In this document: one piece after another, positions 6,984 through 14,669 of the stretch
How positions within the stretch are numbered: the stretch's first letter is position 1
Layout: every line of letters begins with the position of its first letter
Assembly: GCA_012270805.1 (NCBI GenBank)
Contig: JAAXHR010000401.1
Location: 1-17,596, forward strand
Reading direction: 5' to 3'
Length of the DNA stretch: 17,596 nucleotides
Source of the DNA: Dehalococcoidia bacterium
Lineage (GTDB): Bacteria; Chloroflexota; Dehalococcoidia; Lucifugimonadales; Lucifugimonadaceae
Made by a program: the position numbers and the translations under genes
The notes under the pieces: model-generated
The model's input: the letters and a program-made list of their open reading frames with translations, nothing else
The model's database searches: none
Told to the model about the DNA's origin: nothing

Positions 6984-9038
6984 CTAGCCGCCTGCCGGTT
7001 GCAGTCGGATAATGGCGTGGTAGAACTCAGCCCAGATGCGTTCTGAGCGCAGGTCCGCCGTCTGGCTCGTGGGCCAGCCAGTCCAATACGTCGTGTTCAT
7101 CGCGTTGATGTGACCGTCGATGACCAACTGGATCTCTGGCATGTCGCGAAGGATGATCTCCGTCGCTTGACGGAAGAGGTCGATGTATTCCGCGTTGTCT
7201 GGCGATGCCTCCAACGTACCCATCTGGTCGACAAGCACGTCGTACTCTGGGTTCTCGTATCGAGGAGCCGAGAGGAAGTATGCGACGGTTTCGCCGATAT
7301 CTGCCGAGTTGTTGGAGTGCCAGTGGACGTAAGTCTGGTATGGCTCAACAGTGCTGCCGCAGTGCCAGGTCAACCATGACGGCAGGTCGCCAACTGCCTG
7401 CTTGCCCCAGAAACCGGTCAGACCACGACGTTCCACTGCGTCGAAGCCAGCGCGCTGTGCGCTCTCGACAACGGCGGTGCCAGCGCGGGACATCTTCCAA
7501 TAGGCAGGTGCGGGGTTCCAGAGCTCGATCTGCAGGACTTCGCCACTCGAATCGGTCCAGAAACCGTCGTCATTGCGGCTGTATCCGGCCGCCTCCATGA
7601 TCTCCGCCGCCTTGTCAGGATTGTGCTGGTCGGCACCATCGGCTTCGATCAGATCACGGATCTTTTCGTAGTACGCGGCTGGACCTGGGAATCCGATCGC
7701 GAGCGGCACAGAGACCGGTACGGTTGTCCCTTCAAATGCTAGGTTGGCAACCGATTGCTTGTCGATGGCAAAGTTCAACGCTCGCCTCACCGCCGGGTCG
7801 TCGAACGGTGCGACTTTGTTGTTCATCGTCATCGAGATCATGCAGCCGTTCGGGTCGTGGATGAACGGGTCGTCCTGCCACGAAATCACCTTGGGGTTGC
7901 GCACGCGGGTGAGCTCGAAAAGGCCGGGCTGGAACGTGAACTGCAAGTCGATCTCGTTGCGAGCAAGCCTTAAAGCGATCGATTGCTCATCGCCTGACGG
8001 TGCGAAGACGATGCGCTCGACCGCGGGTAGGGGCGCTAAACCAGCTTTTGCGGCCCACCAGTTGTCGTCTCGATCGAAGATCAACGCTTCAGGCGCAGCC
8101 TTCACGAGCTTGAATGCGCCTGTACCGACTGGCCAACCCTGCGCGATGTCGACGTTTTCGAACGTCTCTGGATCCTTGCCTTCCCAGATGTGCTTCGGTA
8201 AGACAGGCAACTGTTCTTCTGAGTTCTCTTGGAAGAGGATGAAGAATATTCGCTGGTCTGGACGTGTCAGATTCAGCTTGACGGTGTGGTCGTCTGGCGC
8301 TTCGACGCTCTCGACCGCGCCCTTCAAGCGGAAGTGGAACGCGCTCGTGGGGTTGTTGATGATCAGGTCCTGCCACGTGAATCTGACGTCTTCGGCGGTG
8401 AACGGCGTTCCGTCGGACCAGTAAGCATCGTCTCGTAGAGTGATCGTGATCTCATCGTACGTGTCGTTGTACTGCCAGTCCTCCGCCAACCACGGGCGCA
8501 CTTTGCCATCATGGTGTCCGAAGTAGAACAGGAACTCGAGCCACGAGTTGTTGGAGAACGTCCTGATTCGGCTAAGTCCGCCGCCAGACAGCAAGTTCAT
8601 GTTTGCCGGGTCGAGTTGCTGGCCACCGATTGCAATCACGAGCGTGCGGTCTCGTGAGACATCGCGCAGGCCTTCCGTACCCGATGCAGGAGGCGGTGTC
8701 GCCGTGGGTTCAGCGGTTGCCGTAACGACCTTTTCGACCTCCACCGCGACTTCGACGTCTCGTTGGACCACGACCTCTTTTTCGACCACAACAGTCTCAA
8801 CGACTGTCTCGCCTTCTACGACGCGTTCCCGCTCGACGACGACGGTTTGAATGACGGTCTGCCCTTCAACGATCGTCTCTTTCTCGACGACGACGGTCTC
8901 GACGACTTTAACTTCGCGCGCCACCTCGACCTCGACCGTCTGAACGACGATCTTTTCGGAAGTACACGCAAACGCTGCGACGCCGGCCAAGATGACGCTC
9001 AGGGCGGCGATCGCAAGCAACTTATGTAACTTGAACAT
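6984..9038 (-). CDS. Stalked family 5 substrate-binding lipoprotein (SBP1)
   Basis: This 684-residue solute receptor is encoded 84 bases after dppF and is the obvious binding protein of that importer. ATG 9038 has AGGAG 9 bases upstream, exactly as in SBP2. The signal peptide ends at Cys25 (AFAC). A Val/Glu-rich stalk with the same 17-residue repeats (residues 48-98), a TATAEPTATPPPA hinge and the SBP_bac_5 domain (YWSDGTPFTAEDVRFTWQDL) follow. The C-terminal lobe has the same LTGFWGKQAVGDLPSW and TTYWTGWPT blocks as SBP2. Transcription probably reads from dppF and stops at the terminator just downstream. The substrate is not identifiable; peptides are the default for the family, but other solutes are common. 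Confidence 0.92.
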   Translation of the reverse strand: MFKLHKLLAIAALSVILAGVAAFACTSEKIVVQTVEVEVAREVKVVETVVVEKETIVEGQTVIQTVVVERERVVEGETVVETVVVEKEVVVQRDVEVAVEVEKVVTATAEPTATPPPASGTEGLRDVSRDRTLVIAIGGQQLDPANMNLLSGGGLSRIRTFSNNSWLEFLFYFGHHDGKVRPWLAEDWQYNDTYDEITITLRDDAYWSDGTPFTAEDVRFTWQDLIINNPTSAFHFRLKGAVESVEAPDDHTVKLNLTRPDQRIFFILFQENSEEQLPVLPKHIWEGKDPETFENVDIAQGWPVGTGAFKLVKAAPEALIFDRDDNWWAAKAGLAPLPAVERIVFAPSGDEQSIALRLARNEIDLQFTFQPGLFELTRVRNPKVISWQDDPFIHDPNGCMISMTMNNKVAPFDDPAVRRALNFAIDKQSVANLAFEGTTVPVSVPLAIGFPGPAAYYEKIRDLIEADGADQHNPDKAAEIMEAAGYSRNDDGFWTDSSGEVLQIELWNPAPAYWKMSRAGTAVVESAQRAGFDAVERRGLTGFWGKQAVGDLPSWLTWHCGSTVEPYQTYVHWHSNNSADIGETVAYFLSAPRYENPEYDVLVDQMGTLEASPDNAEYIDLFRQATEIILRDMPEIQLVIDGHINAMNTTYWTGWPTSQTADLRSERIWAEFYHAIIRLQPAGG
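8745..8897 (-). repeat. 17-residue (51-base) tandem repeats in the SBP1 stalk
   Basis: This array has the same position and period as in SBP2: units at residues 48-64, 65-81 and 82-98, each starting TVVVEKE or TVVVERE. The adjoining hinge-coding DNA shares a 35-base identical block with SBP2 (8689-8723 against 6417-6451). Confidence 0.85.
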
Positions 9039-9122
9039 TCCGGATATCTCCTTTACTTGTGTTCTCCGTTTTTGTTGCACAAAGCTGTTTGATTTTGTGG
9101 GTAAACCGTGTTGAAAATCGTT

Positions 9123-10145
9123 TCAGGCTGATGACGTCACGCTTTTGGAAAGCATCGAATCCAAGTCGGTTACTGGTCCATCCTCGTACAAGAAGCACTT
9201 GACCGCGCGACCATCATCAAGGCTATAGTGCGGTGGATCGTTTTCGCATCGATCGAACGCGTGAGGGCAGCGCGGCGCAAATGCACATCCTGCAACCGCG
9301 ATCTCGCGTTGATCTCCTGATGTTATCGGGGATAAGTTTTCACCCCAAGGCACACGCGGATCAGGAACCGGGATGGAACCCATCAACAGTTGGGTGTAGG
9401 GATGCGAGGGCTCTTGGACAACGTTTTCGACGTTGCCTGCTTCCACAACCGATCCCCTGTAGAGCACGTAGATGGTATCGCCTACTTGATACGCGGTTGT
9501 GAGGTCGTGTGTGATGTAAATGATCGAAATTCCCAACTCGGTCTTTAGAGCCCGCAAGCTTTCCAGAACGGTCGCTCGCAGAGAGGCGTCAATCATCGAG
9601 ACAGGCTCGTCGGCGACGATGACCTTAGGCTTCAATAGGAAGGCGCGGGCGACGGTTATGCGTTGCCGCTGTCCGCCGCTCAACTGGTGCGGGAAGCGTC
9701 CCATCGTTTCCGCAGGACGCAAACCGACCTGCCGCAAAGCCTCCTCGACCAACTCTCGTGCCTGCTCTTCAGAATCGGCGATCTTGTAGAGCCGCGCCGG
9801 TTGAGTCAATATCCTGTCGACGCGGTAGACCGGGTTGAACACCTCGAACGGGTCTTGGAATATCGGCTGGATGTTGCGACGGAACTCTCTCCAATCATCG
9901 CCTTTGAGCGAATGGATATCGCGGCCCCCGTAACGGATCTCGCCGCTTGTCGGGCGCATGAAGCCAAGAAGCATCGAAGCCAACGTCGTCTTTCCACTGC
10001 CGCTCTCTCCAGCAATAACTGTGATGCTGGGGTTGTCGTCATCGACGCGTAAACTGATGTCGTTTACCGCGACGTTCTGCACCTTGTTGAACAGCCCTCG
10101 GCTGAACACCCGGGTCAGACGATCAGCTTCTAAAACCGCGCTCAC
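9123..10145 (-). CDS. dppF: Oligopeptide ABC importer ATPase, DppF/OppF type
   Basis: This is the cytoplasmic ATPase subunit that powers the importer as a heterodimer with DppD. GTG 10145 is taken as start because it overlaps the dppD stop as GTGA and gives a normal N-terminus (SAVLEADRL). An ATG at 10187 would add 14 residues and overlap dppD by 46 bases. In the 340-residue form, Walker A GESGSGKT is at 46-53, the Q-loop Gln at 97, the signature LSGGQ at 155-159, Walker B VIVADEP at 175-181 with Glu180, and the switch His at 213. The C-terminal oligo_HPY-type region carries four cysteines spaced C-x5-C-x6-C-x16-C. In a structurally studied mycobacterial Dpp importer, such cysteines bind a [4Fe-4S] cluster; whether they do here is inference. 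SBP1 follows. Confidence 0.92.
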   Translation of the reverse strand: MSAVLEADRLTRVFSRGLFNKVQNVAVNDISLRVDDDNPSITVIAGESGSGKTTLASMLLGFMRPTSGEIRYGGRDIHSLKGDDWREFRRNIQPIFQDPFEVFNPVYRVDRILTQPARLYKIADSEEQARELVEEALRQVGLRPAETMGRFPHQLSGGQRQRITVARAFLLKPKVIVADEPVSMIDASLRATVLESLRALKTELGISIIYITHDLTTAYQVGDTIYVLYRGSVVEAGNVENVVQEPSHPYTQLLMGSIPVPDPRVPWGENLSPITSGDQREIAVAGCAFAPRCPHAFDRCENDPPHYSLDDGRAVKCFLYEDGPVTDLDSMLSKSVTSSA

Positions 10146-11131
10146 GTCAGCGCCCCCGATTCTGAGTAGAGATGGCAGCTGGCCCATCGACCCTCGCGGA
10201 TCTGGTCATAGTCAGGATCCACCGATCTGCAAACCTCCATGACGGATTCGCAACGCGGGTTGAACGAGCAGCCCGACGGCAACTCGAGCAGGGCTGGCGG
10301 TAGGCCGGGTATGCCTGCGAGACGATGGCGACGATTGGGCGACGGCAGGCTGGCGATCAGAGCACGAGTATAGGGGTGAAAAGGGTCATCGAAGATGTCC
10401 AAAACCTGCCCGACCTCGACAAGCCTTCCGGCGTACATGACGCCGACGTGCGATGCGAACTGGGCCATCAACCCCATGTCGTGTCCGACGATAAGCACGG
10501 CCGCCCCGATCTCCTCTTGCAAGGTTCGCAGTGTGAGCATGACTTCACGTTGCACGACGACGTCAAGCGCGCTCGTGGGTTCGTCGGCGATTATCACCTT
10601 GGGGCGGAGAGAGACTGCGATGGCGATCGCAACGCGCTGCTTCATCCCACCGCTGAGTTCGTGCGGATACATTCGCGAAACCGACGGATCGAGTCCCACG
10701 CTTCGCAACACTTGGACTATGCGCTCAGAGATCTCCGATCTGCTGATGTCGTCGATATGGTCCTTGAAGCCGTTGGCGATCTGATTCCCGACCTTCACGA
10801 CCGGGTTGAGCGAGTTCATAGCACCTTGCGGCACGTAGGATATCTGGGCCAGGCGCATCTCGCGCATCCGACTTTCCGACAAGCCGAGGAGATCGACGCC
10901 GTCAAGCAACACCTCGCCACCGACTATTCGCCCGGGCAGCTGTGTTAATCGCATTAGTGCAAGGGCAGTAGTGGTCTTGCCAGAACCGGATTCACCGACT
11001 AAACCGAATCGTTGACCAGGCCACAACTCGAATGACACGTCATCAGCTGCGCGTAACATACCGCGCGCAGTCTCATATTCGACGGTCAGGTTTTTGACTT
11101 GGAGGACCGGGCCGTCGTTCGGGGATGTCAT
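10142..11131 (-). CDS. dppD: Oligopeptide ABC importer ATPase, DppD/OppD type
   Basis: This 329-residue protein is the second ATPase of the importer. Walker A GESGSGKTT is at residues 46-54, the Q-loop Gln at 102, the signature LSGGM at 159-163, Walker B VIIADEP at 179-185 with catalytic Glu184, a TSALD D-loop, and the switch His at 217. The C-terminus has the family extension with four cysteines spaced C-x5-C-x6-C-x17-C, parallel to DppF. The ATG overlaps the dppC stop by 4 bases (ATGA) and its own stop overlaps dppF, so dppC, dppD and dppF look translationally coupled. All catalytic motifs are intact. Confidence 0.93.
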   Translation of the reverse strand: MTSPNDGPVLQVKNLTVEYETARGMLRAADDVSFELWPGQRFGLVGESGSGKTTTALALMRLTQLPGRIVGGEVLLDGVDLLGLSESRMREMRLAQISYVPQGAMNSLNPVVKVGNQIANGFKDHIDDISRSEISERIVQVLRSVGLDPSVSRMYPHELSGGMKQRVAIAIAVSLRPKVIIADEPTSALDVVVQREVMLTLRTLQEEIGAAVLIVGHDMGLMAQFASHVGVMYAGRLVEVGQVLDIFDDPFHPYTRALIASLPSPNRRHRLAGIPGLPPALLELPSGCSFNPRCESVMEVCRSVDPDYDQIREGRWASCHLYSESGALT

Positions 11132-12015
11132 GACGTGCCTCGCAATCTCGGGTTTGCGATTCGGTCAAGCCCCAAGGATGTCAGGAACAACCCCAAGAAA
11201 ATAATCACGATCATTACGACCGGCGAACCCCACCACCACCAGAATCCTCGGAGCACTGCGCCATAGTCGTTTGCCCACCAGATCGACCAACCAAGGGTCT
11301 GCGAGTTAGCAGGTCCTAGCCCTAGCACTTCCAATCCGATCGAGAATAGGATTCCGCCCGACACGGCTTGGACAAAGCTCGCGGCGAGGTACGACGTCAG
11401 GTTCGGCATGAGTTCTAAGAAGATGATCCGCCCCGTTCCGGCACCTGAGGCGCGTGCCATGTTGACGAATGCACGTTCTCGGAGCGTCAGTACTTGAGCG
11501 CGAATCGTGCGCGCCGTGCCCATCCATGACAACACGCCGATGACTATTCCCATGATCCATACTGCACCGACCGGAAAGTACTCGATGATGAAGACGAGGA
11601 GGAAAAGTATCGGTATCACGAACAGGACATCTGAAATGATGCGGATGAAGGTGTCTGCCCAACCGCGCACGTATCCTGCGAAGAACCCGAGGCAGGTACC
11701 GATCGTGATGCCGCAAATGCCCGCCAAAAGGCCTATCAGCAACGTTTTCGGAGTCCCGATTACCAGAAGCGCCAGTATGGACCTGCCCACCGCATCGGTT
11801 CCGAACCAATGCTCCAACGATGGCGGCTGTGAAATAGGTGCTGCATTAAGACGCGCCAACTCGAGATCAACGAACAGATAACCAAGGGCCGTGAAGGCGA
11901 TCACTGCCCCCAGAAGCACCAACCCGAGCAGCAGAAGTGAGTTGCCAGCTAACAGTCGTAAAAACTGCCGCGCCAATGACACCGAAGGAATCTCATTGCT
12001 CGGTTGTTCAACCAT
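11128..12015 (-). CDS. dppC: ABC importer permease, DppC/OppC type
   Basis: This roughly 295-residue inner-membrane subunit pairs with DppB to form the channel. It has the DppC N-terminal layout: a cytoplasmic lead, helix 1 (about residues 25-50), a periplasmic segment with HWFGTDAVGRS near residues 70-80, and then the BPD_transp_1 helices. The ATPase-contacting EAA loop reads RERAFVNMARASGAG. ATG 12015 is preferred because ATAGG lies 6 bases upstream; a TTG at 12018 would add one residue. It lies 15 bases after dppB and overlaps dppD by 4 bases. Confidence 0.92.
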   Translation of the reverse strand: MVEQPSNEIPSVSLARQFLRLLAGNSLLLLGLVLLGAVIAFTALGYLFVDLELARLNAAPISQPPSLEHWFGTDAVGRSILALLVIGTPKTLLIGLLAGICGITIGTCLGFFAGYVRGWADTFIRIISDVLFVIPILFLLVFIIEYFPVGAVWIMGIVIGVLSWMGTARTIRAQVLTLRERAFVNMARASGAGTGRIIFLELMPNLTSYLAASFVQAVSGGILFSIGLEVLGLGPANSQTLGWSIWWANDYGAVLRGFWWWWGSPVVMIVIIFLGLFLTSLGLDRIANPRLRGTS

Positions 12016-12030
12016 CAAATGCCTATCCGA

Positions 12031-13041
12031 TCAATCAGTCTCATGCCGAATCCTCGGATCCAAGATCGGATAAATGATGTCAAGCAGTATCAGGAATAGG
12101 GTGACTACCACAATCACCACCAGAAGGATCAATTGCAACAACGGAAGGTCTTTGACCGTGATGGCATCGAGCAATATCGTGCCGATACCTGGATAGACGA
12201 AGACCACCTCCACTAGGGCCGATCCCGATACGATGAATCCCAGACTCAATGCAAGAAACGTGATCTGCGGCAACAACGCGTTTCTGACTTGGTAGGTGTA
12301 AAAGACGCGCCACGGCTTGAGACCCATCGCGCGTGACATCTGCACGTAATCTTCGCCTTGGACGACGACGATCATCGAACGCATCACGATGGCCCAACCT
12401 CCGGCGGCGACTGCGACCAGCGACAACGCCGGTAAGAAGGCGTGCTTCACGATTGTGAAGAGTCCGCTGAGGCTGAACTCTGGAGACTCGCCCAGCGTGT
12501 AACCGCCACCGAGAGGAAAGAACGCCCACGTAAACGCGAACAGAGCAATAAGCACAATCCCCAGCAAGAAGTAGGGGATCGAATGAACAATCATCACGAA
12601 CGGCGTCGTCCACGCCAGTAACCTCTTCCAAGGTCCGGGAGCCGCAACCATCAGCGCCCCGAACAACGTACCCAACACGAATCCGATCAAGGTGGCAGTT
12701 GTCAACAACCCCAACGTCCACGGCAACGCCGCCCTGATCACCCTAGTCACTTCTACGGGATAGTCAACTACCGACAAACCGAAATTGAACTGCGAAACAT
12801 CGATCCAATAGTTGACGTACTGCTGCCACAACGGCTTGTCGAGACCGAATTTGGCCCGATACTCCTCGACGAATCCGGCCGAAGGGTCACCTACGAACAT
12901 CCCGGCCTGTGCCAACTGCCCCAGGTATTCCTGTATCGGATCACCGGGAGCCAGACGCGGCAAGAAGAAATTGATCGTGACTCCGAGCCAAACCACCAAC
13001 ACGAAGAGCCCGACTCTCTTCAGCAGGTAGGTGACGGACAT
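12031..13041 (-). CDS. dppB: ABC importer permease, DppB/OppB type
   Basis: This 336-residue protein is the first permease and first gene of the importer operon. Helix 1 is at about residues 8-28 and is followed by the family motif LAPGDP. A periplasmic loop contains YRAKFGLDKPLWQQY, and the EAA loop reads QGEDYVQMSRAMGLKPWR. Length and motifs are normal for the family, in contrast with the shortened copy at 3748-4629. The ATG has no clear ribosome site. A strong promoter lies about 80-108 bases upstream. Confidence 0.93.
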   Translation of the reverse strand: MSVTYLLKRVGLFVLVVWLGVTINFFLPRLAPGDPIQEYLGQLAQAGMFVGDPSAGFVEEYRAKFGLDKPLWQQYVNYWIDVSQFNFGLSVVDYPVEVTRVIRAALPWTLGLLTTATLIGFVLGTLFGALMVAAPGPWKRLLAWTTPFVMIVHSIPYFLLGIVLIALFAFTWAFFPLGGGYTLGESPEFSLSGLFTIVKHAFLPALSLVAVAAGGWAIVMRSMIVVVQGEDYVQMSRAMGLKPWRVFYTYQVRNALLPQITFLALSLGFIVSGSALVEVVFVYPGIGTILLDAITVKDLPLLQLILLVVIVVVTLFLILLDIIYPILDPRIRHETD

Positions 13042-13120
13042 GTGGCGGTGTAAGTCAGGTTCAGATCAAAGCCGTGTTCAGCACTTCGCACCGTGAGCGC
13101 GAAAGCTACAACTGCGCCGC

Positions 13121-13149
13121 ATTATAGGCGAATTCAGATGATAAGTAAA
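13121..13149 (-). promoter_or_regulatory. Sigma70-type promoter of the dppBCDF-SBP1 operon
   Basis: On the minus strand, TTTACT (13144-13149) and a perfect TATAAT (13121-13126) are separated by 17 bases. Transcription would start near 13114 and give a leader of about 70 bases before the dppB ATG. The site lies between the HAD gene stop (13181) and dppB, so the importer has its own promoter separate from the HAD/fol genes. Confidence 0.7.
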
Positions 13150-13180
13150 CGCAGGTGTCAGACCTCTGGCTTCTAATCGA

Positions 13181-14011
13181 TCAAACCGGCCTTTTCAGCA
13201 GCCCATCCCGGCTCAACCGACCTAACTCCAACGCGACTCCTTCGCTGTCAGGTCCGGGGATGTGCTCATCAGCCGCATCAATCACCATCGGGTGAGCATT
13301 GCCGACCGCGTATCCGCGTCCCGCCCAGCGGATCATTTCGAGATCGCCTAGTCCGTCGCCGAAGGTGATGTAGTCCGACGGCTCCAACCCTTGACGGTCT
13401 GCCAGCCAGCACAGGGCGCGGACCTTGCCGGCCCGAGGCGATCCGACCTCGCAGAAATGAGGCAACGAGTGCGTGACCTCGGCCGATGATCCGAGCAACC
13501 TGGCGATGTCGTTGACATGCGGCTCCATCTCACTTGGCGGTGATATCCCAAGCACCACGGTGGGTTCACGCTTCGCCAGCGGAAAAAGATCGTTGACTTT
13601 AACCAGCTTGGCATGGTTACGCTGCGCGTAGTCGAAATCTTCTTCATTCTGGTGAGAAACAAACACATCGTCATCCACATAGACCCGGATATCTAGGCCT
13701 CGACCTTTGAAAAACTGGATCGCCGCCGCCGCCGTCGATTCATCCAACCGCTCATGCCTGAGCAACGTGTTCGTCTCCGCATCGACTGCCATCGCGCCTT
13801 GGTAGCAGAACATCGTCGCGTTCGCGCCTATCTCCTGATGCACGATCCAGGCTGAACGCCGCATCCGTCCGGTTGACAACGAGAACGGTATCCCTCGACT
13901 TGCAACTTCCGCGACCGCGGCCTTAAGACGAGGCGAAATGTTGCCGTTGACTCTCGTCAACAGCGTCCCGTCGATATCGGATACGATTGCTGAAAACGGC
14001 CCGTTGCTCAT
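13181..14011 (-). CDS. Cof-type HAD-IIB phosphatase
   Basis: This 276-residue cytoplasmic hydrolase has the HAD core. Motif I is SDIDGTLL with nucleophile Asp12 and acid/base Asp14. Motif II is STGR at 47-50, the motif III Lys is near 197 (RAGK), and motif IV is GDGLGDLEM with Asp220 and Asp224. The usual GDGxND has Gly instead of Asn, a mild deviation. A large cap lies between motifs II and III, as in the Cof/sugar-phosphatase subfamily; substrates are usually sugar or cofactor phosphates and cannot be predicted here. ATG 14011 is the start: the frame is open upstream to 14212, but that would overlap folK and add 67 residues without family resemblance. A -10-like TATACT on the minus strand at 14035-14040 could serve this gene, but no matching -35 was found. 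Confidence 0.88.
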   Translation of the reverse strand: MSNGPFSAIVSDIDGTLLTRVNGNISPRLKAAVAEVASRGIPFSLSTGRMRRSAWIVHQEIGANATMFCYQGAMAVDAETNTLLRHERLDESTAAAAIQFFKGRGLDIRVYVDDDVFVSHQNEEDFDYAQRNHAKLVKVNDLFPLAKREPTVVLGISPPSEMEPHVNDIARLLGSSAEVTHSLPHFCEVGSPRAGKVRALCWLADRQGLEPSDYITFGDGLGDLEMIRWAGRGYAVGNAHPMVIDAADEHIPGPDSEGVALELGRLSRDGLLKRPV

Positions 14012-14044
14012 AGTTTGAGATATCCAAGTTTGGCAGTATACGCA

Positions 14045-14140
14045 GTGTTGAAAAAGATCAGTCCCCGCATCTTCATTTGGGCGGTATTCCTCGCAATCGC
14101 GGTGTACATCTTGATCCAAGCACTCAGACAGGATTCGTAA
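14045..14140 (+). CDS. Possible 31-residue single-helix membrane peptide
   Basis: GTG 14045 (or TTG 14048) opens a short plus-strand frame ending at TAA 14138-14140. It encodes a basic start (LKKISPR), a hydrophobic helix of about 16 residues (IFIWAVFLAIAVYILI) and a polar tail (QALRQDS), the normal layout of a small N-in membrane peptide. Many codons end in C or G, as in the neighbours. It sits in the gap between the HAD and folK genes, on the opposite strand, and its end overlaps the folK 3' end by 17 bases. No strong ribosome site is seen and a chance frame of this length is quite possible. No family recognised. Confidence 0.4.
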   Translation: MLKKISPRIFIWAVFLAIAVYILIQALRQDS

Positions 14141-14669
14141 AGGGTATCTGCGCTGGTGCAGCATCGAGACTGCCGATTCGCCGCACGCCTTGGTCAGGCA
14201 GACTTGCGGCAATCTCCGACACCGTGCGCTGCAACACGGGATGAACCATATGAGGAGCGATCTCTGCGAGCGGCAACATCACGAACGCTCGCTCGTGCAT
14301 TCGCGGGTGGGGCACGGTCAACGCTGATGTCTCGATCAGGTGCTCGCCGAACATCAAAATATCGAGGTCCAAGGTCCGAGCCTCGTTTCTTCGCAGCCGA
14401 ACACGTCCGTTTGCTCGTTCAATATCCAGGAGTTCTGCGAGCAACTGTTCCGGGGCGAGTTTCGTCTGTATCGAGACCGCCATGTTCAGATAGATCGGTT
14501 GCTCATCATCGCCGACGCCAAAGGGCTCGGATTCATATACCGACGATACGGACATTGAAGCACCGAGATGTTGAATCGCGTTGACAGCGGATCGCAGGTG
14601 CGCGACGCGGTCGCCGAGGTTGCTGCCAAGCCCGATGCAAGCGACGATGGGTTCAGACTTGTAAGCCAA
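14124..14669 (-). CDS. folK: 2-amino-4-hydroxy-6-hydroxymethyldihydropteridine pyrophosphokinase
   Basis: This 181-residue enzyme transfers pyrophosphate from ATP to 6-hydroxymethyl-7,8-dihydropterin, giving the substrate of DHPS in folate synthesis. Visible motifs are GLGSNLGD at 13-20, the magnesium-binding TLDLDIL with Asp101 and Asp103, and VPHPRMHER at 119-127. The start is TTG 14669, directly after the folP TGA, with AAGGG about 8 bases upstream, which supports it. The length is normal. It is coupled to folP and follows it in the same transcript. Confidence 0.95.
   Translation of the reverse strand: MAYKSEPIVACIGLGSNLGDRVAHLRSAVNAIQHLGASMSVSSVYESEPFGVGDDEQPIYLNMAVSIQTKLAPEQLLAELLDIERANGRVRLRRNEARTLDLDILMFGEHLIETSALTVPHPRMHERAFVMLPLAEIAPHMVHPVLQRTVSEIAASLPDQGVRRIGSLDAAPAQIPFTNPV

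Noticed and set aside
7744..8424. 226-codon plus-strand open frame opposite SBP1
   Set aside because: Antisense shadow of the SBP1 coding sequence; composition is low-complexity Ser/Arg/Thr and no family is recognised.
9078..9099. CACAAA/TTTGTG inverted repeat between dppF and SBP1 as a terminator
   Set aside because: The stem is only 6 AT-rich base pairs with a 10-base loop and no T run follows on either strand, so read-through into SBP1 is more likely.
12080..12721. 213-codon minus-strand frame inside dppB
   Set aside because: It lies wholly within dppB in another frame on the same strand; the permease frame has all family motifs and this one has none.
14012..14212. 67-residue N-terminal extension of the HAD phosphatase
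   Set aside because: It would overlap folK, has no HAD resemblance, and the core begins normally at ATG 14011.
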